A stretch of 19,506 nt of DNA, from assembly GCA_013867245.1 (NCBI GenBank), contig JACENB010000139.1, positions 1 to 19,506 on the forward strand. The letters are read 5' to 3'. A model generated the notes under the pieces. It was not told the DNA's origin. It saw only the letters and a list, made by a program, of their open reading frames with translations, and did no database searches. Positions 13,503-19,506 of this stretch are shown here, one piece after another. A program made the position numbers and the translations under genes. The stretch's first letter is position 1, and every line of letters starts with the position of its first letter. The DNA is from Nitrosopumilaceae archaeon. Lineage in GTDB: Archaea > Thermoproteota > Nitrososphaeria > Nitrososphaerales > Nitrosopumilaceae.

Positions 13503-13724
13503 ATGAAATCTGAAAAGTGTGCGTATTGTGGGGATTTAACAGATTTACCATTCCAATGTAATTACTGCAAGGATCCATTTTGTTCAGAGCACAGACTTCC
13601 TGAGGAACACAGATGTGTGAAACTAAGCCAAATTAGAGCAAAACGATTTGGTGAAAAAAAAGTTATCAGAGATGGGGGAAGAAATAGACCAAATATTTTC
13701 AGAAGAATTTTTGGACGTTTTTAG
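13503..13724 (+). CDS. AN1-type zinc-finger protein
   Basis: The 73-residue protein has the AN1 arrangement: C6-x2-C9 (CAYC), C19-x2-C22 (CNYC), then CSEHRLPEEHRC with the C/H ligands of the second zinc site. The basic tail is KRFGEKKVIRDGGRNRPNIFRRIFGRF, read here in parts: KRFGEKK, then RNRPNIFRR. AN1 fingers occur in eukaryotic ubiquitin- and stress-linked proteins and in many archaea as short stand-alone proteins. The archaeal role is not established; protein or nucleic-acid binding is possible. The basic tail would favour contact with RNA, DNA or membrane surfaces. Its stop overlaps the stop of the convergent membrane-protein gene by four bases. Confidence 0.9.
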   Translation: MKSEKCAYCGDLTDLPFQCNYCKDPFCSEHRLPEEHRCVKLSQIRAKRFGEKKVIRDGGRNRPNIFRRIFGRF

Positions 13725-14005
13725 TAAGGACTTTTTTCAGGAGAAATTTTTGCACGTCTTCCTTGATAGATTAATGCGATAGCTAGTGCAAACATTACCA
13801 ATGCAGTTAATGGGAAGTTTTGAGGTGCTGGTAAAATAAACCAGTAGTAGATTCCAAAACCAATTGAAACTACAGCTTGTGTCCATAATTTTGCCCATTT
13901 TGGAGCTTTTACTAATCGACTAATTCCTTCAACAATAAAAATTCCAATTACAGGATAGATTGTGTAAAACAGAAAATCAATTACATCAACACCCGTATGA
14001 GACAT
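13721..14005 (-). CDS. Small three-helix membrane protein, unknown function
   Basis: The 94-residue protein has three predicted membrane segments, at about 9-27, 39-58 and 64-83. A short basic loop (RLVKAPKWAK) follows the first, and a basic C-terminal tail (QGRRAKISPEKSPY) ends it. By the positive-inside rule the tail would be cytoplasmic. No family motif is recognised. The ATG at 14005 follows a TATA-like AAATTATAC (14025-14033) at about 24 bp, so it may have its own leaderless promoter although it lies only 32 bp after the GINS gene. The other small membrane protein at 16107-16385 has a similar size and layout but no clear sequence identity. Confidence 0.65.
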   Translation of the reverse strand: MSHTGVDVIDFLFYTIYPVIGIFIVEGISRLVKAPKWAKLWTQAVVSIGFGIYYWFILPAPQNFPLTALVMFALAIALIYQGRRAKISPEKSPY

Positions 14006-14024
14006 CTAATTAGAAATGAATTAG

Positions 14025-14033
14025 GTATAATTT
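14025..14033 (-). promoter_or_regulatory. Putative TATA box of the small membrane-protein gene
   Basis: On the minus strand AAATTATAC is centred about 24 bp upstream of the ATG at 14005, in the 32-bp gap after the GINS stop codon. Confidence 0.4.
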
Positions 14034-14037
14034 CTAT

Positions 14038-14595
14038 CTAATCTTCCAAACGGACTTTAGTTGCGGCATTTTTAGCAATTAATGCCTGTGCATTCTCATA
14101 CGGAATGGTTGCAATATCCTCAATTTTGAAAGGCCCATACTTTTCAAGATCAGAACCCACAATTTCACCTACTTCTTGCAAAAATCTTACTGCAATTCTC
14201 TTTGTTTTGTGATTTTGTGACAAGGATTCAAGAAATTTTGATTTTCCGTTAATTGTTGCTGAAAGAATCATCTCTTTTCTGTCTTTTTCTTCTTCCTGTG
14301 AGTCAAGAATGAATTTTTCCTCATCTAGAAGAAAACCAATTTTAAGATCATTTGATTGTGCAATTTTTTCTAATCTGATATTTATCAATAAAGATGCTAA
14401 TTCTGTGGCCATTTCTATCATAGCATCTTTGATTTTGCTTTCAACACCATCAAATTCCTGTTTTTTCAAATTTCCTATAAACTCAGATAGGTTTCTGTAA
14501 AAGTTTGGATCAATTTCAAGTAGAGATTCATCTTCAGTTTCTCGTAATACGGTGTGATGTAGATAGTTGATATCAATTTGATTTGTTTCGGACAT
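14038..14595 (-). CDS. Archaeal GINS subunit, Gins51 (Sld5/Psf1-like)
   Basis: GINS joins MCM and Cdc45/GAN (RecJ-like) to form the replicative helicase. The 185-residue protein shows the A-then-B domain order of the Sld5/Psf1 type. The helical A domain covers about residues 8-110, with DPNFYRNLSEFIGNL (29-43) and the helix IRLEKIAQSN (73-82). A charged linker (97-107) follows. The small B domain (about 133-183) reads RIAVRFLQEVGEIVG, then KYGPFKIEDIATIPYENAQALI; the YGPF-x4-D-x4-P-x2-NA pattern is characteristic. No other replication gene is in the window. It is divergent from glnA with 54 bp between starts. The start ATG at 14595 has GGTAAGAA just upstream. Confidence 0.85.
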   Translation of the reverse strand: MSETNQIDINYLHHTVLRETEDESLLEIDPNFYRNLSEFIGNLKKQEFDGVESKIKDAMIEMATELASLLINIRLEKIAQSNDLKIGFLLDEEKFILDSQEEEKDRKEMILSATINGKSKFLESLSQNHKTKRIAVRFLQEVGEIVGSDLEKYGPFKIEDIATIPYENAQALIAKNAATKVRLED

Positions 14596-14649
14596 TTCTT
14601 ACCTAATCCTTAAATGCTGGATGTATTTGTGTTTGATTGAAGTATAAAA

Positions 14650-16106
<1,457 letters not shown>

Positions 16107-16110
<4 letters not shown>

Positions 16111-16385
16111 ACTCGTCCACTGAGTTGGAAGATATAGTATAATGAAATTGCCATTAGAGCAAACCCTCCTCCAAGAAAAATTCCTCTTCTTTTCTCAGAT
16201 GTTGCAGCTTTGTACAACAACACACCACCGGCAAGACCTACAAACAACACCAAAACACCTACAACAACACTATCAAAACTGGTGTTAGTGATTAGTGGGT
16301 GGAAAAATCCTGCCAGTAATGCAAAAAATGCAACCAAGTAAACGTACTTGAAACCAGCCAGTGCTTTTGATGAAGTTTTATTCAA
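16107..16385 (-). CDS. Small three-helix membrane protein, unknown function
   Basis: The 92-residue protein has three hydrophobic segments, at about 13-32, 38-58 and 69-87. They are separated by short loops, including a basic stretch SEKRRG (63-68). The glycines in GLAGGVLLY and GIFLGGGF suggest tight helix packing. No named family is recognised. The start must be TTG at 16385, since no ATG occurs in frame before M78. A TATA-like GTTTATTTGA (16407-16416) centred 26 bp upstream supports this start. Its TAA overlaps the glnA TAG by four bases (16107-16110) in convergent orientation. Confidence 0.65.
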
Positions 16386-16406
16386 TGTTGTTCGTAAAGT
16401 TGGTTA

Positions 16407-16416
16407 TCAAATAAAC
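16407..16416 (-). promoter_or_regulatory. Putative TATA box of the small membrane-protein gene
   Basis: On the minus strand GTTTATTTGA is centred about 26 bp before the TTG at 16385. It lies in the 55-bp gap downstream of the thermosome gene. Confidence 0.45.
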
Positions 16417-16440
16417 TTTTGAAAAAAATTGTAAAATAAT

Positions 16441-18150
16441 TTACATCATTCCGCCCATGTCAGGCATTCCACCCATTCCGCCCATTCCAGGCATTCCAGG
16501 TGGCATTCCGCCCATTCCAGGCATTCCGCCTTCTCCACCACCAGGTGGACCACCAGCAGATTTCTGAGTAGCAATTACATCATCAATTCTAAGAATCATA
16601 CAAGCAGCTTCAGCAGATGCTGAAACAATTTGGAGTTTTACTGCAAGAGGCTCAATAATATCACTAGATTTCATATTAGCAATTTTTCCTTTCATAACAT
16701 CAATACCGGTCCATTTCTCACCTTTCTGTTGTTTTGAACGCAACAAGGTAAGAGTGTCAATTGGATCCATTCCAGCATTCTCAGCAAGTGTTAATGGGAT
16801 TGCTTCTAGAGCATCAGCAAATTTTTCTGCGGCTAATTGTTCACGTCCTTCAAGGGATTTTGCCCAGTTTCTGAGTTTTGTAGCAGCATAAGTTTCAGGG
16901 GCACCGCCACCTGCAACAATTTCTGGTTTTTCAATTACATCTTTTACAACCATTAAAGCATCATGAACAGAGCGTTCTACTTCATCAACAACTCTCTGTG
17001 AACCGCCACGGAGAAGTAATGTTACAGATTTTGGATGTTTACATCCTTCAACAAATACCCATTTGTCTTCTTCAATCTTTTTCTCCTCAACTAGGTCAGC
17101 ACTACCAAGGTCTTTTTCAAACAAGTCATCGAGATTTGTGACTATTCTAGCGCCAGTTGCCTTTGCTAGTTTGGTCAAGTCACTTTCCTTAATTCTTCTA
17201 ACAGCAATAATTCCGGCTTTTGCCAGATAATGTTGTGCCATGTCATCAATTCCTTTTTGACACAAGACAACATTTGCCCCAGAACCAATGACCTTGTCAA
17301 CCATTGTTTTTAACATTCTATTTTCTTCATCTAGAAATGATTTCAATTGTTGAGGATTTGAAATGTTAATCTTAGCATCAGTCTCAGTTTTACTAATTTC
17401 TAATGCAGTGTTAATTAAAGCAATTTTAGCCTCATTAATTTTTCTTGGCATGCCTCCATGAACAATTTCTTTGTCCAAAACAATTCCCTGAACAATCATT
17501 GAGTCTTTAATTGAGCCACCAGCTTTCTTTTCGACTTTAATATCATCAATATCAACATCATATTTTTCAGAGTCCTTTTCTGCAACAGCAAGAACTGATT
17601 TTACAATAATGTCTGCAAGTTGATCAGAATCCTTTCTAACAAGTTTTGTTTGCATAGAAGTTTTTGCAATTTTATTTAGCATATTCTTATCATTTGGAGA
17701 AATCTTATCAGAGATGCTCTCAAGGAATTGTTTGGCTTTTCTTCCAGCCTTTCTATAACCATCTACAATAATTGTTGGGTGAACATCTTGATCAATTAAT
17801 GATTCAGCTTGTTCAAGTAAAGCTCCTGCCAAAACTACAGCAGAAGTTGTTCCATCACCGACTTCATTGTCAGTTGTTTTAGAGATCTCAACAAGCATCT
17901 TTGCTGCTGGATGTTGGACATCAATTTCTTTGAGAATTGTTGCTCCATCATTTGTAATAGTAACATCTCCTAAGGAATCAACTAACATCTTATCCATTCC
18001 TCTAGGACCTAAACTGGTATGAACAATCTCGGCAACTATCTTTGATGCAGCAATGTTATTCTTTTGTGCATCTCTACCTTTAGTTTCAGAACCGCCTTCT
18101 TTGAGCAATACGACTGGCATAGTTCCCTTTGAAGTAGCTTGCATACCCAT
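16441..18150 (-). CDS. Thermosome subunit (group II chaperonin)
   Basis: Thermosome subunits form a double-ring, lidded ATP-dependent protein-folding chamber in the cytoplasm. The 569-residue protein has the N-terminal ATPase block [14 protein letters not shown] (45-58), TNDGATIL (66-73) and the nucleotide motif GDGTTS (98-103). VAGGGAPE and a catalytic-domain block near the C-terminus ([10 protein letters not shown]) are also present. The last 30 or so residues are a Gly/Met-rich tail, [19 protein letters not shown] and onward, ending in DMGGMM; this resembles the GGM tail of bacterial GroEL. The start is the ATG at 18150, with an alternative Met two codons later. A strong TATA box about 28 bp upstream implies a leaderless and probably highly expressed mRNA. 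It is divergent from glyA. No second subunit gene is present here. Confidence 0.97.
   Translation of the reverse strand: MGMQATSKGTMPVVLLKEGGSETKGRDAQKNNIAASKIVAEIVHTSLGPRGMDKMLVDSLGDVTITNDGATILKEIDVQHPAAKMLVEISKTTDNEVGDGTTSAVVLAGALLEQAESLIDQDVHPTIIVDGYRKAGRKAKQFLESISDKISPNDKNMLNKIAKTSMQTKLVRKDSDQLADIIVKSVLAVAEKDSEKYDVDIDDIKVEKKAGGSIKDSMIVQGIVLDKEIVHGGMPRKINEAKIALINTALEISKTETDAKINISNPQQLKSFLDEENRMLKTMVDKVIGSGANVVLCQKGIDDMAQHYLAKAGIIAVRRIKESDLTKLAKATGARIVTNLDDLFEKDLGSADLVEEKKIEEDKWVFVEGCKHPKSVTLLLRGGSQRVVDEVERSVHDALMVVKDVIEKPEIVAGGGAPETYAATKLRNWAKSLEGREQLAAEKFADALEAIPLTLAENAGMDPIDTLTLLRSKQQKGEKWTGIDVMKGKIANMKSSDIIEPLAVKLQIVSASAEAACMILRIDDVIATQKSAGGPPGGGEGGMPGMGGMPPGMPGMGGMGGMPDMGGMM
16474..16527. 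repeat. 24-bp direct repeat encoding the Gly/Met-rich chaperonin tail
   Basis: Bases 16474-16497 and 16504-16527 are identical, with a 30-bp period, and lie in frame in the thermosome gene. They are part of a wider set of CATTCC-containing repeats (about 16447-16530) that encode the GMxGM tail. Confidence 0.9.
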
Positions 18151-18173
18151 TGATGCAAAAACTCCAGATTCCC

Positions 18174-18181
18174 CTTTTATA
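18174..18181 (-). promoter_or_regulatory. TATA box of the thermosome gene
   Basis: On the minus strand TATAAAAG is a consensus archaeal TATA element, centred about 28 bp upstream of the ATG at 18150. It predicts a transcript starting at or within a few bases of the start codon. It is the best TATA match in the window. Confidence 0.75.
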
Positions 18182-18222
18182 CCTTCCAGATCAAGATTGG
18201 GGGATTTGACAGTCTATCGGTG

Positions 18223-18232
18223 TTTTTAAATT
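18223..18232 (+). promoter_or_regulatory. TATA box of the glyA gene
   Basis: TTTTTAAATT is centred about 26 bp before the ATG at 18254, consistent with a leaderless transcript. It lies 45 bp from the divergent thermosome TATA box. Confidence 0.6.
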
Positions 18233-18253
18233 GGGAAAATCAAGTTCCAAAAT

Positions 18254-19506
18254 ATGGCAAAATCACAAAATAAGGAATCTTACGATAAAATTTTCACAAA
18301 ACTAAAGGAACATCACAAATGGTTTGAAAACTCAATTCCATTGATTGCCAGTGAGAACATTCCAAGTCCTGCAGTCAGAGAAGCAATAATTTCAGATTTT
18401 GGTAACAGATATGCTGAAGGTTGGCCTGGAGAAAGAGTCTATGCTGGTTGTATCTACATTGATGATGTAGAGTTTGAATGTATGAAATTAGCCAAAAAAC
18501 TCTACAAAGCAAAGTTTGCTGATGTAAGACCAATTTCAGGAGTTGTAGCAAATCTTGCTGTGTATTCTGCATATTCAAATCCGGGAGATGTAATGCTAGC
18601 CCCATCTATTCCAGCTGGAGGTCACATTTCACATGGTAAAAAGGAACATTCAGGAACTGCTGGATTAGTTCACGGTTTAGAAATTGAATTCTATCCATTT
18701 GATGCTGAAGAGATGACAATTGATGTCGATAAGACAAAGCAGAAAGTAAAGGAGTTAAACGAAAACAAACGACTGCCAAAAATTGCTATGTTTGGAGGAT
18801 CTCTATTCTTGTTTCCACATCCTGTAAAAGAACTTTCAGATTTTCTAAAAAGTTATGATATGCACATCAATTATGATGCAGCCCATGTTGCAGGATTAAT
18901 TGCAGGAGGAAAATTCCAAGATCCACTTAGAGAAGGAGCAGATACAATGACAATGAGTACTCACAAGACTTTGTTTGGTCCTCAAGGTGGATTAGTTTTA
19001 GGTTCTGAAAAACACGAAGAACCAATCAAAAAAGCAACATTCCCAGGACTTACAAGCAGTCATCACATCAACAACATGGCAGGCAAAGCAGTTGCATTTG
19101 CTGAAGCACTAGAGTTTGGAAAAGACTATGCTTCTCAAATCATAAAGAATGCAAAATCATTTGCTGAAGCACTGAGTGATGCAGGATTCAAAGTCTTAGG
19201 TGAAAGTAGAGGGTTTACACAATCACACCAAATTGCTGTTAATGTATTGGATTATTCAGATGGTGGAAAAGTTGAGGCAGATTTGGAAAAAGCTAACATA
19301 ATTGTAAACAGACAACTAATTCCAGGAGACATTAAGGCTGGAAGAAATTACTTCCATCCAGGTGGAATTAGATTAGGAGTTTCAGAAATTACTAGACTTG
19401 GAATGAAGAAAAATGAGATGCAAGAAATTGCTTCTTTCATAAAACAAGTAGTAATAGAGAAGAAAGATCCAAAGAAATTACTTTCCAAAGTAAAGTCATT
19501 TAGAAA
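18254..19506 (+). CDS. glyA: Serine hydroxymethyltransferase, C-terminus cut by window edge
   Basis: The reading frame opens at the ATG at 18254 and stays open to the last base, giving 417 codons. The enzyme interconverts serine and glycine with a pterin one-carbon carrier (a tetrahydrofolate or archaeal tetrahydromethanopterin type) and PLP. Family motifs are LIASENIPSPAVREA near residue 30, NRYAEGWPGERVYAG, the cofactor-binding NYDAAHVAGLIAGG and the PLP-lysine block STHKTLFGPQGG with K238. FPGLTSSHHINNMAGKAVA and GGIRLGVSEITRLG follow. The family is usually about 420-440 residues, so only a short C-terminal piece should be missing. It is divergent from the thermosome gene across 103 bp that hold both promoters. 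Confidence 0.95.
   Translation, partial: MAKSQNKESYDKIFTKLKEHHKWFENSIPLIASENIPSPAVREAIISDFGNRYAEGWPGERVYAGCIYIDDVEFECMKLAKKLYKAKFADVRPISGVVANLAVYSAYSNPGDVMLAPSIPAGGHISHGKKEHSGTAGLVHGLEIEFYPFDAEEMTIDVDKTKQKVKELNENKRLPKIAMFGGSLFLFPHPVKELSDFLKSYDMHINYDAAHVAGLIAGGKFQDPLREGADTMTMSTHKTLFGPQGGLVLGSEKHEEPIKKATFPGLTSSHHINNMAGKAVAFAEALEFGKDYASQIIKNAKSFAEALSDAGFKVLGESRGFTQSHQIAVNVLDYSDGGKVEADLEKANIIVNRQLIPGDIKAGRNYFHPGGIRLGVSEITRLGMKKNEMQEIASFIKQVVIEKKDPKKLLSKVKSFR

Noticed and set aside
18375..18605. Minus-strand open frame inside glyA
   Set aside because: It is Gln/Leu/His-rich, unlike a normal protein, and is antisense to conserved serine hydroxymethyltransferase sequence.

Overview
The window looks like a chromosomal segment of an ammonia-oxidizing-type archaeon (Nitrososphaerota/Thaumarchaeota, probably Nitrosopumilus-like). 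This rests on strongly AT-rich DNA, a group II chaperonin, a GINS51-type replication subunit, an archaeal class I CCA-adding enzyme, UPF0200 and UPF0201 proteins, an AN1 zinc finger, archaeal TATA boxes about 26 bp upstream of start codons (leaderless transcripts) and frequent TTG starts. No ammonia-oxidation gene is present, so the assignment is an inference from gene families. Genes are packed tightly: no gap exceeds about 130 bp, and no insertion sequence, CRISPR array or prophage was seen.

Left part (1-3568): the 5' end of a glutamine synthetase paralog runs off the left edge. It lies 71 bp downstream of a lysine/glutamate 2,3-aminomutase family radical SAM gene on the same strand. An MscS-type mechanosensitive channel is transcribed divergently. 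My reading of the aminomutase substrate pocket points away from lysine and towards an acidic substrate such as glutamate. Together with the adjacent synthetase and the osmotic channel, this suggests a possible beta-glutamate/beta-glutamine osmolyte cluster, the most interesting hypothesis here.

RNA-metabolism part (3608-11242): a rightward operon carries PRPP synthetase, a Trm-G10/Trm11-like tRNA methyltransferase, RNase Z and a class III sirtuin. A leftward membrane-anchored repeat protein and a UPF0200-UPF0201 pair follow. A second rightward operon holds the 2',3'-cyclic phosphodiesterase ThpR, the CCA-adding enzyme and an atypical protein kinase. It ends directly against a leftward tRNA-Pro(GGG) gene that lacks an encoded CCA. 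RNase Z and the CCA enzyme perform successive steps in tRNA 3'-end maturation.

Right part (11299-19506): a small zinc-binding protein, an SDR plus SQR-like flavoprotein operon, an AN1 zinc-finger protein, two small three-helix membrane proteins, GINS51, a complete glutamine synthetase, a thermosome subunit with a GroEL-like Gly/Met tail, and a serine hydroxymethyltransferase cut by the right edge. Several convergent pairs abut or overlap at their stop codons, leaving no room for a conventional terminator between them.
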